64,000 bases of DNA. It comes from CAZKBP01 sp964551015 (lineage in GTDB: Bacteria > Bacteroidota > Bacteroidia > Cytophagales > Microscillaceae). Positions 44,869-53,041 of this stretch are shown here, in pieces; the stretch's first letter is position 1; every line of letters begins with the position of its first letter. The DNA lies in assembly GCA_964551015.1 (NCBI GenBank), contig CAZKBP010000002.1, forward strand, positions 272,791-336,790. Reading direction: 5' to 3'. A model generated the notes under the pieces. That model saw only the letters and a program-made list of their open reading frames with translations. It ran no database searches and was not told where the DNA came from. Position numbers and translations under genes: made by a program.

Positions 44869-45981
44869 CTAGCTAAGGATAAATTTTTTGCCCGGAAGGG
44901 CGCTTACCAGACCCAAGAGTTCCAAATTAAGCAAATAAGCATGTACTTGACTTACCGAGGTTTTGAGGTGATAGCTGATCTCATCCAAAAACATTTCTTG
45001 GTTCGCTTGCTCTTTGAGTAAAGCTAAGATTTCTTTCTCTGGCTCGACGAGCCCCAGTGCTTCCCAGTCAAAAGAAGCTTGTTTGGCGGTGGCATCCACT
45101 TGATCCCAATTCATAATATATTCCAAATCTTCTACCCCCGTCAATAAATGGGCTTTATGCCGCTTGATCAGATTATTACAGCCGCGTGAAGTGTCCGAAT
45201 AAATGGAACCCGGTAAGGCAAATACATCTCGGTGATAGTTATTGGCGATCTCCGCCGTGATGAGCGCTCCCCCCTTTTCCTTGGCCTCTACCACCACGAC
45301 GGCATCGGCCAAGCCCGCAATGATCCGGTTACGAGCCGGAAAACGGCTCGCGTCGGGTTTGACACCAAATGTACTTTCGGTGAGCAACCCACCGCCTACA
45401 TCTTGCATTTGCAAGGCAGTTTTCCTGTGGACAGCCGGATAGATGATATCCATCCCACTGGCCATCACACCGATGGTTGGCAACTCACATTTGAGGCTCG
45501 CCCGATGAGCCGTAATATCTATCCCGTAGGCCAGTCCACTGACGATCAGTGCTTGATGTTTAACTAATTGGGAGATTAATTCCTCCGTGAAGCTTTTACC
45601 ATAAGTAGTCGCGTTGCGGGTTCCTACGATCGCTACCGACTTATTTTGGTTAAGATTAGCCTTTCCCTTATAATAAATAACTACGGGAGCATTGTGAATA
45701 TTTTTCAGTCTTTGGGGATAACCAGGGTCTGCATAAGAAAGAATTTTCACACCTTCTCGGGTCGCCTTTGTCAGAATTTCTTCGGCTTTTTGTAAAGTAG
45801 ATTTTTGGAGAATAAAGTCAGCAATTTGCTGACCCACCAGGGGAACCTTGAGCAATTTAGCCCGAGGACTATGAAAGACATTTTTGGCAGAGCCACAATA
45901 ACTGATGAGATGGCGAGCCGTAATAGCCCCAACTTTGTCTACCAAGCTCAGGGCAATCTCATATTGCTTATGATCATCCAT
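44869..45981 (-). CDS. dprA: DNA-processing protein DprA
   Basis: The 370-residue protein has an N-terminal helical segment, a Rossmann-like DprA core (VAIVGTRNATTYGKSFTEEL, SGLAYGIDITAHR, MASGMDIIYPAVHR, GGLLTESTFG, FPARNRIIAGLADAVVVVEA) and a C-terminal winged-helix domain (LDEISYHLKTSVSQVHAYLL). DprA loads RecA onto incoming single-stranded DNA in transformation. The gene is monocistronic except for the J-domain gene behind it. No competence machinery is in the window. Confidence 0.95.
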   Translation of the reverse strand: MDDHKQYEIALSLVDKVGAITARHLISYCGSAKNVFHSPRAKLLKVPLVGQQIADFILQKSTLQKAEEILTKATREGVKILSYADPGYPQRLKNIHNAPVVIYYKGKANLNQNKSVAIVGTRNATTYGKSFTEELISQLVKHQALIVSGLAYGIDITAHRASLKCELPTIGVMASGMDIIYPAVHRKTALQMQDVGGGLLTESTFGVKPDASRFPARNRIIAGLADAVVVVEAKEKGGALITAEIANNYHRDVFALPGSIYSDTSRGCNNLIKRHKAHLLTGVEDLEYIMNWDQVDATAKQASFDWEALGLVEPEKEILALLKEQANQEMFLDEISYHLKTSVSQVHAYLLNLELLGLVSALPGKKFILS

Positions 45982-46226
45982 AAGGTTTTATAAAAGGTTG
46001 AAGATCAAAAATTAAACTTGTTTTGAATGGAAATAAAGCTACAAAATATGATCTTGATTCCCAAAGACAAATTCCAGCATTTTACCGAGCCGGGTGTGTC
46101 AGCTAAATAGGTTGCTGGTAAAACTCTAAGTATCTAACGAGTGTTGTACTGGTGAGCTATTTTCTAAAATTAACCGTGAACGGCGCTATAAGCTTATCGC
46201 TGAACACCAACTTGAATCAATACATT

Positions 46227-46736
46227 ATGAGCTTGAATGTGAATAATCTCAAACAATGGGTAGAAGAGCACCGAGGTCTGTTGAAACCTCCCGTGGGTAA
46301 TAAAGAAATATACCCAGGCGGAGATATGATTATCATGGCCGTGGGAGGTCCGAATGCCCGTAAAGATTATCATTATAATGAAACTCCCGAATTCTTCTAT
46401 CAGGTAAAGGGAGGAATTACTTTGAAAGTCATCGAAAATGGCGTCTTTAAAGATATTCATATCAATGAAGGTGATATCTACCTCTTGAACGCCAAAATTC
46501 CTCATTCGCCCCAGCGTCCTGCTGACACGATTGGGCTGGTGATTGAGCAGAAACGCCAAGCTGAACACAAGGATGGTTTTCAATGGTACTGTGAAAATTG
46601 TAAGAATTTACTTCATGAAGAATATTTTCACCTGACCAATATTGAGAAGCAACTGCCCGAAGTATTTGCACGCTTTAATCAAAATAAAGATTTGCATACC
46701 TGCGAAAATTGCGGCCATCACAATCAATTTCCTTAG
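46227..46736 (+). CDS. nbaC: 3-hydroxyanthranilate 3,4-dioxygenase
   Basis: I chose the ATG at 46227 (MSLNVNNLKQWVEE), which matches the family start; a GTG at 46152 would add 25 unrelated residues. In the 169-residue enzyme the iron ligands are His49, Glu55 and His93 (DYHYNETPEFFY, IPHSPQRP), the same spacing as in the Cupriavidus enzyme (51, 57, 95). A C-terminal rubredoxin-like site has two CxxC pairs (YCENCKN, TCENCGHH). It opens the ring of 3-hydroxyanthranilate in tryptophan breakdown or quinolinate/NAD synthesis. Other kynurenine-pathway genes are not nearby. Confidence 0.92.
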   Translation: MSLNVNNLKQWVEEHRGLLKPPVGNKEIYPGGDMIIMAVGGPNARKDYHYNETPEFFYQVKGGITLKVIENGVFKDIHINEGDIYLLNAKIPHSPQRPADTIGLVIEQKRQAEHKDGFQWYCENCKNLLHEEYFHLTNIEKQLPEVFARFNQNKDLHTCENCGHHNQFP

Positions 46737-46786
46737 AAACTGCCCGAGTTCTGTTCCTGAATGAAGCACGAGCCGTTTCTAAAAAT

Positions 46787-47926
46787 TTATTCGGAAATGG
46801 GAAGCAGCGCGTTGATTATCTTCATCATCTTCTCTGCTTCCTCTTCCCAATAAATCCCCTCCGTTTGACTTATATCCTCGTAAAACCGTGTGCGGATAAA
46901 TGCCTCGTAAGCTTGTTCGTGGCTATGCGCATCTTGGTAGTCTGTGAAGATGGCAGCTTGAAAGTCATACTGAGCCAAAAAATGCCTCCAGAAAGGATTT
47001 TGACTAATCAACATCGGTTTTTTCAGGGCCAAACTCTCGTACAAACGAGTGGGAATGCGTCGGGCTACACTTTGATTGACACGATAGGGAAGTAAGACCA
47101 AATCACTCTCCTGTATGCCGAGCAAAATGCGATCGTGCGGCACCATTTGATTTCCCCCGACCAGTTGAATGAAATCACAGCTTTGATTGATTTCTTGTAA
47201 ATACATCCAGTCCTGAGGGCGCGGGCAAAATCCAACAATACTCAGCGTGCAAGACGCTGATAATTTTTGCCAAGTTTTAGCCAAGGCAATGGCTTCAAAT
47301 ATTCCATAATCTTCAGAAATGGTTCCCGTATAAATGAGTTTAATTCTTGGCTCAGGCTTGGATTTTATCGGGGCGGGCACATCTTCTTTTCTAAATTTAT
47401 TGGCAATAATGGTAGATTTAGCCTGTACAAAACCTAGTTCTTGTTGATAGCAAGTTTCGGCCAGAAAATAATGAGCAATCCAAGGATACGCGATTCGCTC
47501 TATTCCTCTCACGAGGGTAGCCAAAGGAAGACGTATCCAAGCCGGAAATACTTGCGTGTAGCGAATGTTGGCATAATAATTCTCTCTGACATCATAGATG
47601 ATTTTCGCTCCTCTCGTCCACTTGTAGAGCAGAGCCGCTGGTAGCAACTCGAAAGTACCGCAGATAATAAGTTGGGGGCGAATGCGCAGCCAATGCCTCA
47701 AAGCAACATAATTGGCTAGTGCCCTTCGGATACTCAGGCGAGTAAATCGGAAACTTGCCAAAAAATGAAGATTAGAGGCAGGGTTTTCAGGGAATGTATC
47801 TACATGGAAACCAAGGATGTAGACTTGAGAAGAGGGTAATTGCTGAGCTAACGAAAGCCCGATTTTTCGGAACATCCTGGGATCATGGACAGGCTTGAGT
47901 ACCGAGCAAATACCAATTTTTATCAA
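46787..47926 (-). CDS. Glycosyltransferase, GT4-like (GT-B fold)
   Basis: The 379-residue protein starts with a GT-B type N-terminal domain (ICSVLKPVHDPRMFRKIGLS) and has a second Rossmann half (KLIYTGTISEDYGIFEAI, SIVGFCPR, DLVLLPYRVNQSVARRIPTR-type region with a family-like E in LYESLALKKPML). It resembles group 1 glycosyltransferases that act on cell-surface glycans. No signal peptide; probably cytosolic or membrane-associated. It lies 61 bp downstream of pdhB on the same strand. Donor and acceptor are unknown. Confidence 0.8.
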   Translation of the reverse strand: MIKIGICSVLKPVHDPRMFRKIGLSLAQQLPSSQVYILGFHVDTFPENPASNLHFLASFRFTRLSIRRALANYVALRHWLRIRPQLIICGTFELLPAALLYKWTRGAKIIYDVRENYYANIRYTQVFPAWIRLPLATLVRGIERIAYPWIAHYFLAETCYQQELGFVQAKSTIIANKFRKEDVPAPIKSKPEPRIKLIYTGTISEDYGIFEAIALAKTWQKLSASCTLSIVGFCPRPQDWMYLQEINQSCDFIQLVGGNQMVPHDRILLGIQESDLVLLPYRVNQSVARRIPTRLYESLALKKPMLISQNPFWRHFLAQYDFQAAIFTDYQDAHSHEQAYEAFIRTRFYEDISQTEGIYWEEEAEKMMKIINALLPISE

Positions 47927-47987
47927 ATTGCGTGAAAATCATGATGTGCAAAGAGCAGTGCGCTGCTCCTTGCACGTGATAAGAGGA

Positions 47988-48968
47988 TTAATCCATGTAT
48001 AAAACCGCACGAGAGGCTTTGACTGTACGCTCTACATTGGGTAAGATGGCCTCGATCAAAGTGGGTGCGTACGGAAGGGGTACGTCCATATTGGTGATCC
48101 GGTGAATGGGCGCATCCAAGTAGTCGAAAGCATTTTTTTGAATATGATAAGTAATTTCTGTAGAAATACTTGCAAGCGGCCATGCTTCTTCCACGATGAC
48201 CAGGCGATTGGTCTTTTTCACAGACGCTACGATGGCTTGATAATCAATGGGACGCACGGAACGCAGGTCAATTACTTCGGCAGATACATCCATTTTGGCG
48301 AGTTCTTCGGCCGCTTCGTGGGCAACCTTCATCATCTTTCCAAAAGAAACCAGCGTTACATCAGTGCCCGAACGGGTCACTTTGGCTTCACCAATCGGGA
48401 TTAAATATTCATCCTCAGGCACTTCACCCTTATCTCCATACATTAGCTCTGATTCCATGAAAATAACTGGATCATCATCTCGGATGGAGGTTTTTAACAA
48501 TCCTTTTGCATCTTCAGGGTTGGAAGGCACGACTACCTTCAGGCCAGGGCAGTTCGCGTACCAGTTTTCAAAATTTTGGGAATGCTGAGAACTCAGCATA
48601 CCGGCATTACCCGTAGGACCTCGGAACACAGCGGGTACAGAATACTGCCCACCTGACATAGACTTCATCTTGGAGGCTCCGTTGATAATTTGATCAATTG
48701 CTACCAAGGAGAAGTTGAAGGTCATAAATTCTACGATAGGTCTGAGGCCATTCATCGCCGCACCCACGCCAATCCCCGTGAATCCTAGCTCAGCAATCGG
48801 TGTATCAATGATCCGCTCTGGTCCGAACTCATCAAGCATGCCTTGGCTTACTTTGTAGGCGCCATTGTATTCGGCTACTTCCTCACCTATCAAAAATACG
48901 TTTTCATCTCGGCGCATTTCTTCACTCATAGCCTCTCTGAGTGCTTCTCTAAATTGTATTTCTCTCAT
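47988..48968 (-). CDS. pdhB: Pyruvate dehydrogenase E1 component, beta subunit
   Basis: The 326-residue protein carries the transketolase-like pyrimidine-binding domain (REALREAMSEEMRRDENVFL, IGEEVAEYNGAYKVSQGML, DTPIAELGFTGIGVGAA, EFMTFNF) and the C-terminal domain (DVTLVSFGKMMKVA, VIDLRSVRPID, IVEEAWP). It pairs with the alpha subunit to decarboxylate pyruvate with thiamine diphosphate. The alpha-subunit and E2 genes are not adjacent, as often in Bacteroidota. A branched-chain oxoacid beta subunit is less likely, given the GAYKVSQGM segment typical of PdhB. Confidence 0.93.
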   Translation of the reverse strand: MREIQFREALREAMSEEMRRDENVFLIGEEVAEYNGAYKVSQGMLDEFGPERIIDTPIAELGFTGIGVGAAMNGLRPIVEFMTFNFSLVAIDQIINGASKMKSMSGGQYSVPAVFRGPTGNAGMLSSQHSQNFENWYANCPGLKVVVPSNPEDAKGLLKTSIRDDDPVIFMESELMYGDKGEVPEDEYLIPIGEAKVTRSGTDVTLVSFGKMMKVAHEAAEELAKMDVSAEVIDLRSVRPIDYQAIVASVKKTNRLVIVEEAWPLASISTEITYHIQKNAFDYLDAPIHRITNMDVPLPYAPTLIEAILPNVERTVKASRAVLYMD

Positions 48969-49093
48969 AATTTAAAAGGCAATTATATGTGTTTTTATTT
49001 TGTCACTCAAAATAAACAAGGAGTGGCTAAAAATATAAATTTTATTTGTTTCTCCTGTCTTTTATTGCCTTAATTTAACAAAAGAATAGACAC

Positions 49094-49125
49094 AAAAAAA
49101 GCCTGTCTCTCCCAAGACAGGCTTT
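49094..49125 (-). terminator. Rho-independent terminator of the TPR lipoprotein gene
   Basis: AAAGCCTGTCT (49098-49108) pairs with AGACAGGCTTT (49115-49125); the minus strand continues with a T-run (complement of 49094-49100). It lies 20 bp past the stop at 49145. Confidence 0.88.
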
Positions 49126-49144
49126 GATATCAATTTATAGATAA

Positions 49145-51082
49145 TTATTTGATAGCATCTTGGAAAGAGCTACTTCCTTTGTATTTATCAAATTCTACGT
49201 CATCTAGTGCTTTGGCTTTCAGATCACTGTCCATCTCACAGGCTTTCTTCAAAGCAGAAGACATGTTGCTTTCGTCTCCTCTGCGAGCGTAAGCAATCGC
49301 CAAACCATATTGAGTCATGGCGTCTTGTGGGTTTTTCTGAGCAGCAGAAGTAAAGCTAGCAATGGCAGCGTCATAATTTACTCCTTGTAGCAATTGTGCT
49401 AGACCTTTGTTGAAAAGGTTAGGGTTAGACTGAGGAGCATTACCTAATAGATCTTCGGCTTCTTTGTACTTACCATCATCACGGGCTTTGGCTTCTTTGA
49501 TAGCTAAGTAGGCTTTGGCTCCGTTGATTAGGCTTTGAGCCATCTGACCTTCACCACCTAAGTCAGCAGCTTTTTGTAGGTACTCTTCCATTTTGTCCAT
49601 GTCGCCTTTCATAGAGTAGGCCATGGCTAGGTTGTAAGCAGCTTCACCAGTTTCTTTTTTACCCATAGAAGCATCAAATTGCTCGATGGCTTTGTCTACG
49701 TTAGACATATCATTTTTCAGAAGAGCCATATCCATGTAAGTAGCCCCAATGTTGTTGTGTACTTGCCAAGTCTGATAGTTCTCAGCAGCCATTCCTAAGA
49801 TTGCTAGTCGCTCTTCTAGGTCAGGTGTTTCAGAAGCTACGTAAAGATACTCTTGCTCGGTCAGCGCGTCCTTAGAAAGGCTATCGCTTTCCATCATGCT
49901 TTTTACCATTGCAGACATTTCAGGAAGCGTTTTGGCAGCACCTGGCTTTTTGATGCTCGTCTTAGCATAACGCATCTGAGGATATACTTCACTCATCAAA
50001 GTAGAGTAGTAAGGCTTGGTTTGTAGTTCTTGCTCTTTTTCTACAAAGTCGCCATCACGACCCATCACCTCTTTGGCTTCTGATTTTTCTTCGGGAGAAA
50101 GTGAGCTTTCATCAACTAGGCGGTTGAACTCAGGAAGTGTCTCACCTAATACTTTTTTCTCAAAAGTGAAAGTGATATCTTCTATCGTATCACCGCTGTA
50201 GTTAAAGCTCTTCAACATGCCTTTGAAGTTTTGCTCTAAGCTAGAAGCACGGTCGTCCGCTAACTGTGTGTTCACAGATTCACGTCCTTCGGGTGAGTGA
50301 GAGCTAGTACCAGAGGCTTCAAAAGGAGCCACTTTGGTATCTTCGTACAGTTCGGCTACCATTTCCATAGTTTCTCGGTTAGAAGCCGTGGTAGGCAACA
50401 CACGTGCACTGCTTTGCTCAAAGTAGATATTTACATCGGCATATTCATCAACTGGTCCTGTGTAGTTCGGGTCAGCATAAGCAAAAGGACTTTCGCTAGT
50501 AGTAGGGTTTACGCCATCTACGGGGCTTTTCACCAAACGGCTCGTGGTAGCTACTCCTTTGACTAGACCACCGTCGGCTACAACCAATTTTACTGGACCG
50601 AAAAACTTAGACTTGTTGTTTTTGATCTTCGTAGCGATACCGCGTACGATTAGTCCACCATTTTCGTACTTGTCTTCGTAAGCGAAGTTAAATTCCTTGC
50701 TCACTTTGGGGTCTTCGGTCTGACCTTGATACTTGTCGCCATCAAAAGGAATAGCGCCAATAGTTTGGGCACTGCTCGCAAATTCGTTTCCGTCTTCGCC
50801 ACCTGCCAAAGCATCGGGTTGCATCGTATCAAAATCATCGCTAGGGATATACGCTACTTCCAAGGTATATTTCGTACCTTTTTTCATCATATCGATGGGA
50901 AGCTTGGCAGACATCGTAAAGGGAACTTGATCCCCGTGTAATTCAAGTGGATTAGGATTTACCTCCAGAGATTGCTCTTGTGCAAGCTTCACCATTTGTG
51001 CGATAGGATTTGAACATCCGATCATCATGGCCGCACTTACAAAGGTAGCAAGTCCAAGAATAAGATTCTTTCTGTAATTCAT
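49145..51082 (-). CDS. Lipoprotein with degenerate OmpA-like and TPR domains
   Basis: The 645-residue protein has a lipobox MIGC (Cys23). Residues about 40-200 look like a beta-rich region. About residues 215-290 show the outline of an OmpA-type fold: VNIYFEQSSARVLP, then SSHSPEGRESVNTQLADDRA, where the last part matches the NxxLaxxRA helix of OmpA, though the canonical GHTD is replaced by GTSSHS. From about 430 on there are TPR units (AAYNLAMAYSMKGDMDKMEE, AMTQYGLAIAYARRGDESNM). It is likely an outer-membrane lipoprotein facing the periplasm or surface. Related proteins are known only as hypothetical TPR lipoproteins in Bacteroidota, to my knowledge. It has its own terminator. Confidence 0.7.
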   Translation of the reverse strand: MNYRKNLILGLATFVSAAMMIGCSNPIAQMVKLAQEQSLEVNPNPLELHGDQVPFTMSAKLPIDMMKKGTKYTLEVAYIPSDDFDTMQPDALAGGEDGNEFASSAQTIGAIPFDGDKYQGQTEDPKVSKEFNFAYEDKYENGGLIVRGIATKIKNNKSKFFGPVKLVVADGGLVKGVATTSRLVKSPVDGVNPTTSESPFAYADPNYTGPVDEYADVNIYFEQSSARVLPTTASNRETMEMVAELYEDTKVAPFEASGTSSHSPEGRESVNTQLADDRASSLEQNFKGMLKSFNYSGDTIEDITFTFEKKVLGETLPEFNRLVDESSLSPEEKSEAKEVMGRDGDFVEKEQELQTKPYYSTLMSEVYPQMRYAKTSIKKPGAAKTLPEMSAMVKSMMESDSLSKDALTEQEYLYVASETPDLEERLAILGMAAENYQTWQVHNNIGATYMDMALLKNDMSNVDKAIEQFDASMGKKETGEAAYNLAMAYSMKGDMDKMEEYLQKAADLGGEGQMAQSLINGAKAYLAIKEAKARDDGKYKEAEDLLGNAPQSNPNLFNKGLAQLLQGVNYDAAIASFTSAAQKNPQDAMTQYGLAIAYARRGDESNMSSALKKACEMDSDLKAKALDDVEFDKYKGSSSFQDAIK

Positions 51083-51212
51083 GAGACTAAAAAGTTTTGT
51101 TATTTTGTATAGTAGTTCTTTGATTCCAGTGCAATTTTAATACTTATTTTTTGTAAAATAAAAAAAAACATGGCTATTTTGTGTAAGTTCGTTCTCATTT
51201 TTTAGCTCTCCT

Positions 51213-51434
51213 ATGAAAAGAATACAAGCATTTTTTGAACGGCAGATGTTTGGGGTTTGCACATTAATCGGCCTAAAAATGGGTCTATCCATCAGTGGGA
51301 TAAGACTTTTTTTTATTTATGTTTCTTTTTTGACCCTAGGTTCTCCCATTCTTATTTATCTGTCATTAGTTTTTGTAATTAATTTGCGCAGACATTGGCG
51401 ACGCCGCAATAATCCAGCGAGTTGGGATTTTTAA
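51213..51434 (+). CDS. Small PspC-domain membrane protein
   Basis: The 73-residue protein has the PspC layout: a short basic N-terminus (MKRIQAFFERQMFGVCTLIG), an amphipathic LKMGLSISGIRLFFIYVSFL segment and one strong membrane helix, ending in a basic tail. PspC proteins sit in the inner membrane and in proteobacteria take part in the phage-shock response. No PspA or PspB gene lies nearby. The 130-bp divergent gap to the TPR lipoprotein gene must hold both promoters. Confidence 0.72.
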   Translation: MKRIQAFFERQMFGVCTLIGLKMGLSISGIRLFFIYVSFLTLGSPILIYLSLVFVINLRRHWRRRNNPASWDF

Positions 51435-51447
51435 GATACTCAGGGGC

Positions 51448-52455
51448 TTAGCGTAGCTCTTGGAAGCTTCTTTTTTTGCGTAAGAAATACTGATAGACAA
51501 TGCTTTTGGGAAACAAAGCCTGATAAGAAATTTTCGGATTAATTTTTTCCCGCTTTTTTCGCCAGTGCTTGAGTTGTGAATAAAATGCCACATAGGCTCT
51601 ACATGTTGTCCAAAAATTCCCCACCTTCCCTTTGAGCAAAAAATAACAAGCAGCCACTAGATCTAGACCCAGCCGACTCATCAGAACCGACCAAAGTTGC
51701 TCTTGAGGAAGATTTTTGTAGAGTAGTGCCAGATTATTTCTGAAGTTAAGAAAGTTTTTGCGAGGGCTATTCATGGCCAGAGTTCCCCCGCCCACGTGAT
51801 AGATGGTACTAGCACCCACGTAATAGATGGTATAGCCTGCATTTTTCAAGCGCCAACAAAAATCGATCTCTTCCATGTGTGCGAAGAAGTCTTCATCCAA
51901 TCCTCCTAATTGATGATAGAGATTGGCACGAACGAACAAACAAGCACCCGAGGCCCAGAAAATCTCTGTGGTATCATCGTACTGCCCGTGGTCTTCTTCC
52001 ATGCTATCAAAGAGCCTACCTCGGCAAAAAGGATAGCCATATTTATCCAAAAATCCCCCTGCGGCACCCGCGTACTCGAACGCTTGGGGCTGATGGTAAG
52101 AACGTAATTTGGGTTGGCAAGCGGCGATTTCAGGACGTGATTCCAAGAGTGTGAGCATGGGCTCAATCCATCCGTCCGTAACGGCTACATCAGAATTAAG
52201 CAGAATGTAATAATTGGCCTCTACGCATTTAAGTCCTTGGTTGTAGCCTCCACTGAAGCCCAAATTTTTGTCTAGCAAGACTAATTGTAGATCGGGATAA
52301 TTTTCTTGTAGCCAAGTTACGGAATCATCGTTGGAGCCATTGTCAATAACGACCACGTGATGATCTAGGCTATACTGACAAACCTCAGGCAGGAATTGCT
52401 CTAAAAAATGTTTCCCGTTGTAATTCAGGATCACAACGGCTACTTGGTGTATCAT
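51448..52455 (-). CDS. Glycosyltransferase family 2
   Basis: The 335-residue protein has a GT-A fold: VAVVILNYNGKHFLEQFLPE, VVVIDNGSNDDSVTWL, NLGFSGGYNQGL, a metal-binding-type LLNSDVAV, then the acceptor-site region FFAHMEEIDFCWRLKNAGY. It resembles rhamnosyltransferase-like GT2 enzymes. The C-terminal helices may bind the membrane. It is 18 bp upstream of ybaB's stop on the same strand order (ybaB gene starts at 52806), so ybaB and this gene are probably co-transcribed. Sugar specificity is unknown. Confidence 0.88.
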   Translation of the reverse strand: MIHQVAVVILNYNGKHFLEQFLPEVCQYSLDHHVVVIDNGSNDDSVTWLQENYPDLQLVLLDKNLGFSGGYNQGLKCVEANYYILLNSDVAVTDGWIEPMLTLLESRPEIAACQPKLRSYHQPQAFEYAGAAGGFLDKYGYPFCRGRLFDSMEEDHGQYDDTTEIFWASGACLFVRANLYHQLGGLDEDFFAHMEEIDFCWRLKNAGYTIYYVGASTIYHVGGGTLAMNSPRKNFLNFRNNLALLYKNLPQEQLWSVLMSRLGLDLVAACYFLLKGKVGNFWTTCRAYVAFYSQLKHWRKKREKINPKISYQALFPKSIVYQYFLRKKRSFQELR

Positions 52456-52473
52456 GGAGGCGTTTTGGGGATC

Positions 52474-52806
52474 TTAGGTCATATTGCCAAAGTCGAAGCC
52501 AGGGATGTTGGGCATGACACCTTGAGTAGATTTTTTCAATTCTTCTTTGGCCAATACATCTACCTCCTGCAAAGCTTTGTTAATTGCGGCCACGATCAAA
52601 TCCTGCATCATCTCTTTATCATCAGGTTTAATGAGGTCTTGATCTATTTCTATGGACACTACTTGTTTTTTACCATTGACGGTCGCTTTGACCATGCCTG
52701 CGCCAGATTCCGCAGAAGTTTTGATATTGACAAGATTTTCTTGGGCAGCCTGCATTTTTTCCTGCATCTCTTTTACCTTACCCATCAAGTTTTTGAAATC
52801 GAACAT
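52474..52806 (-). CDS. ybaB: YbaB/EbfC nucleoid-associated protein
   Basis: I chose the internal ATG (52806), as the family starts MFDFKNLMGKVKEMQEKMQA; 19 more codons upstream are not homologous. The 110-residue protein has the N-terminal helix, a central sheet (GMVKATVNGKKQVVSIEIDQ) and the helix DLIVAAINKALQEVD. It binds DNA as a dimer. YbaB genes usually sit beside dnaX and recR; here the next gene is a glycosyltransferase, 18 bp downstream. Confidence 0.92.
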   Translation of the reverse strand: MFDFKNLMGKVKEMQEKMQAAQENLVNIKTSAESGAGMVKATVNGKKQVVSIEIDQDLIKPDDKEMMQDLIVAAINKALQEVDVLAKEELKKSTQGVMPNIPGFDFGNMT

Positions 52807-53041
52807 ATAGATTGAATTTTGCTTATCTACAAATCTATTAAATTTTTCCCCATTTGCTTGCATTTTCTGGGTAGGGATTTTTTTTTATTTGGGGAACTAA
52901 TCGGTCACTCCTCTCTCGCAAGCGATGGTTTGTTGTTTTTGATAGTAGGTTGTTATTTTTCTAAGCTTCAAGAACAAATCCAGCGAAACTTCCCGATGCC
53001 AGATCGCCCAACCGTTCCTCAGAAAGCACGCTAGACAGATC

